Source: Limnoperna fortunei (taxonomy: Eukaryota > Mollusca > Bivalvia > Mytilida > Modiolidae). Taken from it: a DNA stretch of 64,000 bases. This document shows positions 13,366-24,013 of this stretch, piece after piece (position 1 is the stretch's first letter; every line of letters begins with the position of its first letter). Under the pieces are notes generated by a model. That model did not search any database. It had not been told where the DNA came from and saw only the letters and a list, made by a program, of their open reading frames with translations. The stretch lies in NCBI GenBank assembly GCA_944474755.1, contig OX104117.1:55002964-55066963 (forward strand), in the 5' to 3' direction. A program made the translations under genes and the position numbers.

Positions 13366-13398
13366 AATATTGAACGGAAACAGTCAAAAACAAACACA

Positions 13399-13497
13399 AA
13401 TTATGTTCTCCTTCACTTCGTTCGTCCGAACATAAATCATTTTTAATTTTAATAGACACACAGCACGTTTTAGGAAGGAGAGGCACACCAAACAGTT
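13399..13497 (-). repeat. Split direct repeat B2
   Basis: This 99-bp segment, from AATTATGTTCTCC to CAAACAGTT, is repeated at 13788-13886 (B1) with a few substitutions. It is taken as the outer 3' repeat of the minus-strand element. Confidence 0.8.
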
Positions 13498-13641
13498 TAT
13501 TATAAATATAAATACAGAAAATACAGTAAATCTTTCAGTTAAATAAAAAATCAGCAACATATCGCCATGCGCTCAATCTACAAAATAAAACAACAATTAT
13601 TAGGAGAGTTAACCTTCTTATAAAAAAAATAATAGATTATA

Positions 13642-13787
13642 ATAAACTTGTCGAACTGGTTTGGTGTGTAAAACCTCGATGAAATGGACAGAGCGGGAAA
13701 AAGTCTTTAAATAGTCAACCAAACCGAATTACTCAAACTCAATACACTTGACAGAATCCGCGAAGTTTTTATTTCAAATAGAAATAT
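13642..13787 (-). repeat. Split direct repeat A2
   Basis: About 146 bp starting ATAAACTTGTCGAACTGG. It is nearly identical to 27121-27268 (A1, upstream of gag) and to 31525-31672 (A1 of the duplicated unit). It abuts B1 directly, as expected where a circular intermediate is sealed. Confidence 0.85.
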
Positions 13788-13886
13788 AATTATGTTCTCC
13801 CTCACTTCGTTCGTCCGAACATAAATCATTTCTAATTTTAATAAAGACACAACACGTTTTAGGCAGGAGAGGCACACCAAACAGTT
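13788..13886 (-). repeat. Split direct repeat B1
   Basis: 99-bp partner of B2 (13399-13497). It lies between the tyrosine recombinase gene and A2, giving the order B1-A2-B2 on the minus strand. Confidence 0.8.
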
Positions 13887-13934
13887 CGACAATAACAAAG
13901 GAAAAACAAAATTAAGGTGCTTAAAAACTAGCGC

Positions 13935-14922
13935 TTAAAGATTGAGATTTTCAGTAACAGATAACCTATTAACTAAATCGTCCTTAATATAGCCGTCTTT
14001 CGATAAATCGGATTTCCATCTGCCATGTACCTTTAGCAGTCTCTCGGGAATTTTTTTTGCTGCTTCCACCGCTTCGTAAACTATGTAAGCCAAAATTACG
14101 TCGCTCATAATCAATTTCAACCTGTGATAAGGCAACATAAGTTCCCTAGCCCTAGTATAAGACAAGGGTTTGTTAAGTTTACATAAAACATGAATATTCT
14201 TAGATTTTAAAAACCTTATGGATCTGAAGATAAAATCGTCCGAATCTAAACGTATCTTGGCGGCTTCTAAATATCTGTCCAGCATTACAACTGGACATAA
14301 GCTTGAGTTTGTTCTAGCAATAAAAACTTTATTTCCCTGTCTATATATGTCCGTTTTGCTACTTTCTATTAATATTTCCACATGGGAATTGAAGAAAATC
14401 AAATTTGAAGCTTTTATGTTAGCTAATTCGTTGAATCGCAGAAAACCGGCGTAACCAATGAGTAATAAGGCGCAAATTCTTAAATTTGGCAAACAATTCT
14501 CAGCGTTGAATTTATCAACGACTTTTTTCAGAATATCTACTGTTATTGGCTCTTTTTTCCTTACGGGTTTAGACAAAATCCTTACGCCACCCTCAAAAAC
14601 CAGATGTAAAAGATTTTCGGCAAAAACAGAATTACACAAATTAACCTCATGTTCCCATTTAATAGAATAATAAGCGGGTTGTAAAATTGATGAGGACACC
14701 TCTTGCTGGATCAGAAAAGACATGTAAACATGTAGACATGTAAACTGCGATAGCTGAAACTGAAGCTGGTAAAGGACACAGTGCGTGCTCTTTACACCAG
14801 TTCGAAAATTTTCTAAAAGCAAATTGGTAACTCTTTATTGTATTCTTGCTCTTAGAGGACTGTACAACTTGAGGAAGTTTTTCAGCAAGTTGGCGTAAAA
14901 AGGAACTGTCAAGAGACTTCAA
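13935..14922 (-). pseudogene. Tyrosine recombinase of the Ngaro-like element
   Basis: The C-terminal frame (14822-13935) carries the phage-integrase-type catalytic domain. It shows a box I arginine in YAGFLRFNEL, a lysine region ESSKTDIYRQGN, and the terminal HGRW...GYI segment with the nucleophilic tyrosine. An overlapping frame (14922-14659) supplies the N-terminal core-binding part, SKNTIKSYQFAF, so a frameshift separates the two. In the main frame the H-x-x-R box is absent, but around 14070-14095 another frame reads LHSLRSGG. That suggests two compensating indels, one of them in an A-run near 14050. The enzyme would have cut and joined the circular cDNA at the A/B repeats. It is probably inactive. 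Confidence 0.8.
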
Positions 14923-15143
14923 ATCTTTCCAGTGTGAAAAATTAAATTTGTTCTGAAAAACACATTTGAAAAGGCATTAGGATTGGATAAATAAATGCCG
15001 ACCTTTTTTTAAGAACAAATAAAACAATTTTATCCTATTATTATTTACATGGTACCCATAAAAATACATTAAACCATTACAGGTATAAACACGTGAAGCC
15101 CTGTCAAATCTACTATGAATAATCACGGAAATAGAGTTTGAAA

Positions 15144-15464
15144 ACCCATTACGGGTTAAAATACTGAGACCCATAACGGGTATTAAATTTGCAAACCCAT
15201 CACGGGTATAAAAATTGTCAATGGATTGCGTTTTAATATAACAAGACCCATAACGGGTATAAACGCTAAAAACTCATCACAGGTAAATAAACTGACACCC
15301 ATAACAGGTATAAACATACTGAACCCATCACGGGTATATAGACTGAAACCCATCACAGATGTACATATACAGAACCCATCACGGGTATATAGACTGAGAC
15401 CCATCACAGGTATATACGTACTGAACCCATCACGAGTATAAAGACTGAGAACCCATCACAGGCA
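15144..15464. repeat. Array of ~12 short palindromes, unit 1
   Basis: Around twelve copies of ACCCATNACGGGT-like imperfect palindromes occur roughly every 25-27 bp, with one wider gap. They are separated by variable TATA/AGACTGA-like spacers. The array lies between the RT/RNase H and recombinase genes of the Ngaro-like element and is almost identically present in the second unit at 28410-28730. Role unknown. Confidence 0.85.
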
Positions 15465-15606
15465 TATTGTGTTTGTTTTAAAATTAATATTTGAAATCTA
15501 ACCTCAGAACTAAAACGTTGAATGACAAAGGCTTAGTTATAAAAATACTGTTTGGATCAGATCCTTTCTTGAAAAAATCTCTGGGTTTAACGTACTCTAT
15601 GTACTG

Positions 15607-17441
15607 CTAAACGAAACAATTGAACCTTTGATCTTTAAAAGACGACAATAATGGCCAAAAACAAGCAGATGTCCATTTGGGTTTTACTAAAGTACCTTGA
15701 CCTTTACATGCATTAAGGTGTTCGATACATCTGCTCACTAATTTGACAGGTGGAACGATCCAATTATTAAATTCCGACCAATCATAAGCGAATACAACAA
15801 CTCCTCTCGTTCCGGGACACCAATGAAGCGAAAACAAGTTGTGAAGCTTTTTGTTGTTGACGTCAGCAAACAAATCGCAATCGTAGGGCCCCATAACTTA
15901 TCAAAGTATCTGAAGTGTAAATCAGAAACTACCCAATCGTCAAAATCAAAAATTTTACTATAAAAATCTGCCAATTGGTTTTCCGATATCGGAATCCATT
16001 CTGCTTCTAAAGAAATTTGATTTTTTACGCAGAAATCGAAAATTCATATAGCTATATCTTGCAATTCTAGCTTCATACTGCCAGAACTAATAATTTTAAA
16101 TACGTTTTGATTATCAGTATAAATCTTGACGAGACGATTACTTAAAAATTGTGGCAAAGAAGAAATAACGATGAATACAGCTTTTAATTCTCTGTATGTA
16201 GAACTTTTAGAAGCCTCTTCCGAAGTCCACATCTTTTCAACCAGAAATCTATTTCGAGCTTAGCGTTCTGAGTAAGAAAAACGTTTTCATCCCAGAACAT
16301 ACTTGTAGCAATAATCATCATTAAATTTCTACTCATAATTTTGCAAATATTTCCCAAACTAGCCGAAAACGAAATAATTTTTCCTGTAATTTTTGCCAAA
16401 CGCCTAGGTGTCAAAGCTGAAGATATAACTACATGAATTTCTTCCTTAAAACGAACTAACTTTTGATTTGGCAATTCTAAAATGCGAGAAGATAAATCAC
16501 ATTCGAACCCTAACCAAGTCAAAATCTGCGTGGGTTCCCAAATGCTTTTTTTCTCTTTAACGAAGAAACCAGCCTGTCGTAAATCTTTTCTCAAAATGGA
16601 CGACAAAACTTTGCAAGAATTGTAGTCAAAATCTATACCTAATCCATCATCAAGGTAAAGAACGATTCTTAAACCTTGAGCTCGCCAATGCTTAACTAAG
16701 GGTCGTAAAACCTTAGAAAACCCATGTGCTGCTGTGGATAAATCAAATGGTAAGTCGGTAAAACAAAAATATCTAACGATACTGTTAAATTTCCAAGAGA
16801 AACCCAAATATGTTTGATGATCTTTATTAATAATGATATGATGGTAGGCGCTGGAAACATAGAATTTTATCATCCAGCCGTTTTTTATTGCATACTGTAA
16901 AGCTTCAAGCACACCCTCGAATTTGAATTTTCTTTTTTCTAAAAACTGGTTTACATGCCGTAAATCTAAAATTAACCTTTCTTTACCTGTTGCGTTTACC
17001 GAAACAGTTAGGGGATTAATAATGAATGGAGTTGTCCCATGACACTCGATTACTGCACCGGTTTGTAAAAGCTTATCAATAGCTTGCCCAACAAATGAAG
17101 AATGCTTGAAAGCGGATGCATTGTTATTTAAATGAGCTGAAGAAGGATCTTTATTAAAAGGTAAAAGGTAACCGCTAGAAATACCATTCAAAACGAAATT
17201 GTTAGCTTTTAAGGTATCTCTCCAAAAGGAAAAATTATTTTTTAAACTACCAACATAAAATGAGCTTTTTTTGCCTAGACAATTTTTTGAATTCGTAATT
17301 CTGCTCATGAACACAAGATAATAAATACTTAACTGATTCACTGTTTTCCTGGTGGATATTTTGATGCTTTTCTTGGACACTGGACAATGGCCTTCTTCGT
17401 TGCAGTAGTAACATCTTGTCTCTACCTTTTTCGCTCCATAA
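15607..17441 (-). pseudogene. Reverse transcriptase-RNase H of the Ngaro-like element
   Basis: The large frame (17441 down to 16240) has RT motifs: an LILDLRHVNQF region, motif A, FTDLPF, and the catalytic VLYLDDGLGI. In motif A the expected aspartate is tyrosine (KFYVSSAYHHI), while the second copy at 29948-30508 still has aspartate. RNase H follows in a shifted frame (16232-16044) with YREL and YTDNQN. The first RNase H segment, including YTDAS in copy 2, is missing, a deletion of roughly 130 bp at about 16238. Further frames at 15974-15738 and 15894-15607 carry the DIRS-order C-terminal region, with LWGP and NNWIVPPVKLV. This copy is inactive. Confidence 0.85.
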
Positions 17442-17737
17442 TGTTGTGTTAGCCAAGTATTAATAACAATGACACCAAATGTCAACTCGAGAGTGACTCT
17501 AAACCATAAACACTCACCAACAACAGGTGAATTGCCGATATCCAACACAGATCGTCGTCACTCGTCTGCTTACTTTACACCCGCCAAATCGATACCCTTT
17601 TCCACTCGTCTACACACAGTGTCACGCACAACGGTATCCTTATTCCGGGATCCAGTCCACCTTGGTACATCCAATAACCAACGTATAGAATATACTAGCG
17701 TAACGGTACTAGTAACTACGTGTGTACACACACCACA
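17442..17737. mobile_element. Probable solo LTR inserted in the Ngaro-like element
   Basis: Compared with the second unit (around 30820), unit 1 has 296 extra bases that start TGTTGTG, end CACCACA, and are flanked by ATAA on both sides (17438-17441 and 17738-17741). TG...CA ends and a 4-bp target duplication fit a solo LTR. No coding sequence is present. A MITE with 4-bp duplication is the alternative. Confidence 0.7.
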
Positions 17738-18105
17738 ATAATATTCCGACTGTGAGTAGACGTGCTTTCCTTCCGTTGTATTCCTGGCTTGGGGTACTTG
17801 TTCTGCAAATGCTCCGCCAGGCCTACGAAAAAGATCAGACGTATTCTTTTGCACTTCTGTAGACTTGTAATATGGGGTTTTCTGCTGCCAAGCTTGCGCT
17901 TTATCTCTTCGCTTCAACTTAGCTCTGAATTCCGCCTGCTTGAGCCTATTAGCGTCTTCCGAATTTTCTGTCAGCGGGTCGTCGACGTATTCCTCCACGA
18001 CATCCCAACCGTATTTATCAGCTATCCTAATGATCTTGTTCCTTTCTTTGATGGCATTTTCGGCGTCATCCAGAGATTCATTGCCGAGGAAATAGAACCG
18101 CGTTC
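17738..18105 (-). pseudogene. Gag-like ORF of the Ngaro-like element, downstream part
   Basis: This is the lysine/arginine-rich middle of the gag-like protein, with the segment GWDVVEEYVDDPLTENSED. The upstream part lies beyond the Gypsy insertion at 26790-27090, and the zinc-knuckle-like motif CYYCNEEGH lies past the solo LTR near 17400. In unit 2 the same gene is less interrupted (30640-31494). It is thought to package element RNA. Confidence 0.75.
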
Positions 18106-18109
18106 CAAA

Positions 18110-18625
18110 TGTGGTAGTTGAGTAATGAGTTACTGTTCTTTGTTGTGACAAACAATTAAATTTCAGAATTTTCACTTGTTATTATGCATCTAAATTAATT
18201 TTGTTGGTTTAGAAAGGTTTTATACCAAGAAAAATTTGACATTATTATTATGTTCTGATAATTTGAAGTCGAAACTTTTCACTGTTGTTAAAGTGAGGAT
18301 TGATACACCAAAATGAGATGAATTGAAATATAGTAGAATCGGTCTGTTTGAATTGTTATTTGTACCTGAGGGTGGGCATCTCACCCATAGGAGAGTATTT
18401 ACAATACTCAAGGTAAATGTTAGTGTAATAAATATATATATTTATTCTATAATTAAGTTTCAATAGGTGTTCCATTCTTGATGTTACGAAATATTTTGTT
18501 ATTTGCATTTAAATTTATATATTAAAGTATTTGAAACTGATTGAATTAAATTTCTTACCGAATATAAAAATCGTTGGAAACAAGAGAGTTCTACCCACAT
18601 CATAAAAAGAACACATCCTGCTACA
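18110..18625 (+). repeat. 5' LTR of the Gypsy element
   Basis: 516 bp, starting TGTGGTAGTTGAG and ending CATCCTGCTACA. It matches 26268-26785 almost throughout. It should contain the promoter, but I cannot place the transcription start. Confidence 0.93.
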
Positions 18626-18627
18626 TT

Positions 18628-18645
18628 TGGTCCCGCGAGGCGGAT
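18628..18645 (+). promoter_or_regulatory. Primer binding site
   Basis: TGGTCCCGCGAGGCGGAT begins three bases after the LTR, at a TGG that would pair with a tRNA 3' CCA. I could not assign the tRNA with confidence. Confidence 0.6.
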
Positions 18646-18908
18646 GTGGGAATAAAAAACAGAATTTTCTGTTCTCTAACACTAAATTATAGTCTCAAAA
18701 TTTGATGTAAATGGAACACTATATTGAGTCAGTGTTAGGTGCCACTGGTTACACGAGGCCAGAGCCTCGCTTGAATGTGTTTGATGAATTTGTTTATGGT
18801 TCACAAGATGCTGACAAAAGAGAAAGAGAACAAAGACATCAAAGTAAGTTGTTAAATAGATATAGATATGTAGAAAGCCTGAGAATAGTTTATTTAGTGA
18901 AAATGATA

Positions 18909-19282
18909 GGGTCATGAGCATACAAAAACCCATTTTGCGTACATCTACACCCTACACTGTTGTAAATGATAGGGTCACGAGCATACAAAAACCCATTTTG
19001 CGTACATCTACACCCTACACTGTTGTAAATGATAGGGTCACGAGCATACAAAAACCCATTTTGCGTACATCTACACCCTACACTGTTGTAAATGATAGGG
19101 TCATGAGCATACAAAAACCCATTTTGCGTACATCTACACCCTACACTGTTGTAAATGATAGGGTCACGAGCATACAAAAACCCATTTTGCGTACATCTAC
19201 GCCCTACACTGTTGTAAATGATAGGGTCACGAGCATACAAAAACCCATTTTGCGTACATCTACACCCTACACTGTTGTAAAT
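18909..19282 (+). repeat. 63-bp coding tandem repeat in gag
   Basis: Six near-identical 63-bp units encode a 21-residue repeat that begins SIQKPILRTSTPYTVV. Units differ by one or two bases, such as CACGAG versus CATGAG, so the array expanded recently or is homogenised. The reverse strand is also open but that is a shadow. Confidence 0.9.
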
Positions 19283-20176
19283 GAAACGCGACAAGAATCT
19301 AATGTCAACGATACCGGTTACGGTACAAGAAAATCAGAAGTACATTTTCGTAATGTTTATTCAAATTCTGATTCAGATTCTGATACCGAAATTAAGAAAA
19401 AGGTACGGGAGATACCGGAACAGGAAGGTCGTTATAATGCGACTATGAATTATAGACAAGAACTACCAATTCACGACAATTCTTCGGGCGTGACATATAC
19501 AAAAAGAATCGACAGAACAGTTTTCACAAAGTCGCAGGTCGATAACAGTAGAAAACAAACAAAGCAATATGAAAGGATGAATCCATTTCAAAACTATGAG
19601 GCTGAGCAACTTCCTCAAATTAAAAAGATATATACAAGGGAAACACCCGTTCAAATGTGTGATAGATATAGTACAAATAATATAACAAATCACAAAGATA
19701 GAGCAATGTTACACTCAGTACAACCTGTTCGTGACCCCCTCAATGTCATGATCAAAGTCGTCTGTATTCAAATACTCCATACTCTACAAATGACTATGAT
19801 TCGTTCCCACACCAAGATGTATTCCATGATTTACCTAGGTCCAGATATGTAATGCCTAACCATGTTCAGTATGTGATACCACCCAACACACCCTTTATGC
19901 CTCAAGCAGATTTCATGCTGCCTCCCTACCCAATTAATGGTGCAACCCCTGCTCGAAAAGAAAAAGAACCGGATACTTTTGATGGAAAAAGTACGGAGTG
20001 GGTCGACTACATTATACACTTTGAACAAGTGGCGACGTGGAATCGTTGGAATGATTGCGAAAAAGCACAGCAACTCGCGATGTGTTTGCGTGGCTCGGCT
20101 CAAAAAATATTGAGTGATTTGACTTTAGGTCAGTTATCGGATTATACCGCTGTGAAAAAAGCTCTATCGCAAAGAT

Positions 20177-20804
20177 TTAAGGGGATGCAGGACACTTTCA
20201 CTGAAAATAATTTGTCAATGAATTTTCTTTAAATTCGCCAAGTAGTTAGTTTTTTATACAAGTTATCATAATTCAAAATAAAAAATAGGGGTTTCAGAGC
20301 TTATTTTCGAGTGGTTGAGCACTGAAATTTTAAATTTTCGTATAGATTATACAGAGAAGAGAGTAAAAAAGCACTAAAATAAAAGATTACAAAAATTCTA
20401 TCCAATGAAATTTTCTAAATTTTTAATATAATGTCCAGCAATTGGTATACATTTTAGTGATGGAAAGAAAAATAGGGGTCTCTGAGTTAACTTTTTGTCA
20501 ATTGGGCGAAAACAAGTAAAAAAGTGCTAAAAAATGTTATTTTTTGGTCAAAATTACCTCCCTTGTTAACAATTTCATTTTCATATATTTTGCCAATACC
20601 AAACTCATTTAAACGAAAACTTTTTATTTCAACCATTAATAAATTGAAGTAATAATATAGGTACAAGACTTTCATCATTGTTTTAAATTTTATTGAAATT
20701 AAGAAATAAATAATGAAAGAAATTATTATTAAATTTACCATAAATGTTCTATCTATTTTGAAATTTTCACAAAAAATGGCGGATGGTGTCCTGCATCCCC
20801 TTAA
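20177..20804. mobile_element. MITE with TTAA target duplication inside gag
   Basis: The body (20181-20800, 620 bp) has perfect 15-bp terminal inverted repeats GGGGATGCAGGACAC and is flanked by TTAA on both sides (20177-20180 and 20801-20804). Body plus one TTAA is 624 bp, a multiple of three, and capsid-domain coding resumes in phase immediately after it. TTAA duplications are the signature of piggyBac-type transposition. No transposase is encoded, and the interior is AT-rich. Confidence 0.92.
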
Positions 20805-21318
20805 CCCTAAAGAAAACGAAATAGCTTTCCGTTGTGAATTTCGAAATTTAAGGCGACAAAAGTCGGAAACAGCCGCGGAATATGGTTACAGGCTTCGCAG
20901 ACTGGCGCAAAAGGCGTATCCATCTTTACGGTATTTTGATATCGAAACTACTGTTATAGACCAATACATTCATGGACTTAATAATCACGAATTAAAAAAA
21001 CATGTCCAATTCCATCATCCTCAAACATTAAATCAACCTATTGCTTTTGCTAGTGAATATGAGGTTTTTTGGGTCCAGTTGATAAAATTAGAAAACCTAA
21101 TGATCCCTTGACAGATGAAGCTACCGTTGAACTAAATTCTCTTAGATTTAATCGGGATGAAGGGGGTCATTCAGATACTTTAACATTAGCAGACATTTCA
21201 AAGATGTTAGATGAAAAGTTAGGCAAATTATTTCAAAGGGACAACGAGGTGGTAAATACTAAATCTAAATCCGATGCATGAGAAACAAAGAAGGTTTGGA
21301 AATACAAGAGAAATTCGT

Positions 21319-21360
21319 TGTTTCCAGTGCAATGAAGTTGGGCATTCTCAAACTAGATGT
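21319..21360 (+). pseudogene. CCHC zinc knuckle of Gypsy gag
   Basis: The plus strand reads CFQCNEVGHSQTRC, a canonical CX2CX4HX4C nucleic-acid-binding knuckle. It is out of frame with the preceding gag piece and too short to appear as a long ORF. Confidence 0.9.
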
Positions 21361-21676
21361 CCGTATGCGAATGGAAATCAAAATAGTTGGGCTAAACCAA
21401 ATCAGGTCCCTTTAAACTAGTAGGGGCTGGATTCGTGGTCGAGAATTCGGCTCAAACGATAGAAAAGCGACCAGATGAAAATTTTATAGAAAATGACCGT
21501 ATAATTGTAGGTGAATTAGCCGAGAACTTAAATTTTTCCAAATGTGACAATATTGATAAGGAGGTTTCACATGAAATGAATCAAAAAAGAAGAAAAGAAA
21601 ACAAAGTAAGCGTTGTTGATAATGCATTCCTTACACCGGATAAAATAAAGGGAGATAACCCCCACAAATTATATAT

Positions 21677-22207
21677 TTGAATAAAATTGCAGGGGCTTGT
21701 TTGAATGCTGAAGTTGAAATAAACAACGTGAATTGTAACCTACTAGTAGATACAGGTTCTCCAGTTAGTATTTTATCAAAAAATTTATTCTCGAAACTGT
21801 ACACTAAAAAACCAGCGTTAACAGAATGTAACACGACAGTACATACGGCTGATGGAAACGCTTTGATTGTAAAGGGCAAAGTTACTGTAAAATTGAAAAT
21901 AGGTTCTCTATGTTTCAATCAAGAAATGATAGTGGCACAAATAAATGATTTGCCAGGAATTTTAGTAATGGATTTTCTTTCCCTTAACGACATTGAACTC
22001 CATACTAGAAAAGGGATTATGAAAATTAATGGAGAAAGCATTAAATTGAGCAAGAAAACGAGCACTGTTTGTGCAAAGGTACTGTTGTTAGAGAAAACTG
22101 TAATTCCTGCTAACAGTGAGATGTTAGTAGAAAGTTACATTGATGGTACATTTGAAAGTGACGTAGGTCTAGCACAAAATATGTTCAAACTAAAGGTTTG
22201 CTCATAG
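21677..22207 (+). pseudogene. Aspartic protease of the Gypsy element
   Basis: The retropepsin active site LLVDTGSPVSIL is near residue 28 of this frame, and the downstream ILVMDFL segment fits the second conserved strand region. The product would mature Gag-Pol. The frame ends before the RT, and no open link to it is visible between 22207 and 22396. Confidence 0.85.
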
Positions 22208-22395
22208 TCAAAACACTCGTTCATTCCAAAGATAATAAAAAGTGTACTTTGTTTTTGTTGAACGCAAATTAGAAATCAGTAAAATTAAGCCACAATAGTG
22301 TAATAGGTACTCTCAGTTGTGTTGACAGTATACAAGATGCAAATGAAGGTTTAGAGGCGAGTGTCGATCATGATAATGCACTTCCAGAATACCTT

Positions 22396-23894
22396 ATGCA
22401 TCTTGTTGATAATACGTCCGAAAAGTTAACCCAACAAGAAAAGCAAAAAGTAACAGAACTTTTAAAGCAATTTTCATGCATATTTGCTGAACCTAATAAA
22501 CCCATTGGTCAAACTGATTTAGCGACACACAAAATAGAGACGTTGGATCATAAACCCATTAAATTACCACCACGCAGGGTCCCGTTGGCAAAAAAAGAGG
22601 TGATTGATAAGGAAATCGATAAAATGTTGAACGATAAAATAATAGAACCAAGTTCAAGTCCCTGGTCAGCACCAATTTGTCTGGTGACGAAAAAAGATGG
22701 AACGCCGAGATTTTGTGTTGACTTTCGTAAACTGAATGCGATAACTAAGAAAGACGCATATCCGCTCCCAAAACCGGAGGACACATTCGAGGCTCTCGGA
22801 GGGTCGTGTTGGTTTCATGTCGTCGATATGCAAACGGGGTATTGGCAATTGAGAATGGATCCTAAAGATCAACATAAAACGGTATTCTCAACTCACCGAG
22901 GCTTATTTGAATTTCGAGTCATGCCTATGTGCTTGTCAAATTCCGCTGCATCGTTCGAAAGGTTGATTGAAAATGATTGGGAAACTTAAACTGGAAGAAA
23001 TGCCTATGTTACTTAGATGATATAATAATTTTTGGTATAAATTTTGACGAAGCATTACAGAATCTTAGAGAGGTCTTTGAGAGGATCAAAATGGCGAATT
23101 TGAAGCTCAAAGCAAAGAAATGCACCCTTTTTCAAACCAAAGTTACTTATTTAGGGCATGTGATTTCAGAGAAAGGTGTCGAATGTGACCCAGATAAAAT
23201 AGCAATTGTTAAAGATTGGCCTGAACCTAAAAATCGGACCGAAATTAAGAGTTTTCTAGGTTTTTGCGGATATTACAGAAAGTTCCTGCGTAACTTTTCC
23301 GAATTAGCATCTCCGTTAACTAGATTAACCAGAAAACATGCGAAATTCGTTTGGGATTCGGCGTGCCAAAACTCGTTTGAGCAGTTAAAAAACGCTCTTA
23401 CGTCATCTCCAATTTTAAGTCTGCCAACGTGTAGTGGTCAATTTGTTTTAGATACGGATGCAAGTAGCTTTGGTATCGGAGCAGTTTTGTCCCAAGTTCA
23501 AAATGAGGAAGAGCATGTGATTGCATACTCTAGTAGGCTTTTAAATAGATCACAGCAAAATTACTGTACAACGAAACGAGAACTGTTGGCTGTTGTAATT
23601 TTTGTCGAACAGTTTCGACATTATTTGTGGGGTCGAAAATTTGTGTTAAGAACGGACCATGCCCCGTTACACTGGCCCAAAAATTTTAAACACCCTCAAG
23701 GTATGTTAGCTAGATGGCTTAGTATACTAGATACATATGATTTTGAAATCCAACATCGTGCGGGAGTTCGTCATCAAAATGCTGACGCGCTATCAAGACA
23801 TCCAAGATTAAAATGTTCAAACGAAAACTGTGTCGACTGTGTTTTTGCGACAAAGCTCTACTTGAAAATGAATCACTGTCTATTTTTCCGCTGA
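22396..23894 (+). pseudogene. Reverse transcriptase-RNase H of the Gypsy element
   Basis: The first frame (22396-22989) carries CVDFRKLNAIT, the motif A aspartate in VVDMQTGYWQL, and FRVMPMCLSN. The second frame (22977-23894) carries the catalytic YLDDIIIF and the thumb segment VTYLGHVIS. It also contains RNase H with DTDASSFGIG, TTKRELLAVV and RTDHAPL. A frameshift near 22975 separates fingers/palm from the catalytic YLDD. The HQNADALSRHPR segment closes RNase H. The enzyme would copy element RNA in the particle. Confidence 0.92.
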
Positions 23895-24013
23895 GTGCTG
23901 ATTGTTCGGCTTCTTCGAGTGATAATCAATGTTATCTTAAACCAAACTGGCTTAAAGTATGGTGAAACGCGGAATTAAGAGACTTTCAGATTAGCGATCG
24001 ATCTGTAGGACCA

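Larger units (their letters stand above)
18711..21281 (+). pseudogene. Gag of the Gypsy element, interrupted
   Basis: Pieces in several frames form one gag. They are an N-terminal segment (18711-18880), a repeat-bearing region (18914-19852), the start of the capsid-type domain (19852-20180, with DTFDGKSTEWVDYIIHFEQV), and its continuation after the MITE (20801-21100, with FRCEFRNLRRQ). The zinc knuckle follows at 21319-21360 in another frame. Frameshifts lie near 18880, 19800-19852 and after 21060. Gag would form the virus-like particle. The C-terminal linker is acidic and serine-poor. The copy cannot make a full protein. Confidence 0.85.

Noticed and set aside
15144..15464. CRISPR-like array of regularly spaced palindromes
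   Set aside because: Units are degenerate, spacing is about 26 bp with no unique spacer of normal length, there are no cas genes, and the DNA is eukaryotic; it belongs to a retroelement.
18890..19294. 134-codon antisense ORF over the gag repeat
   Set aside because: It is the shadow of the 63-bp coding repeat on the plus strand.
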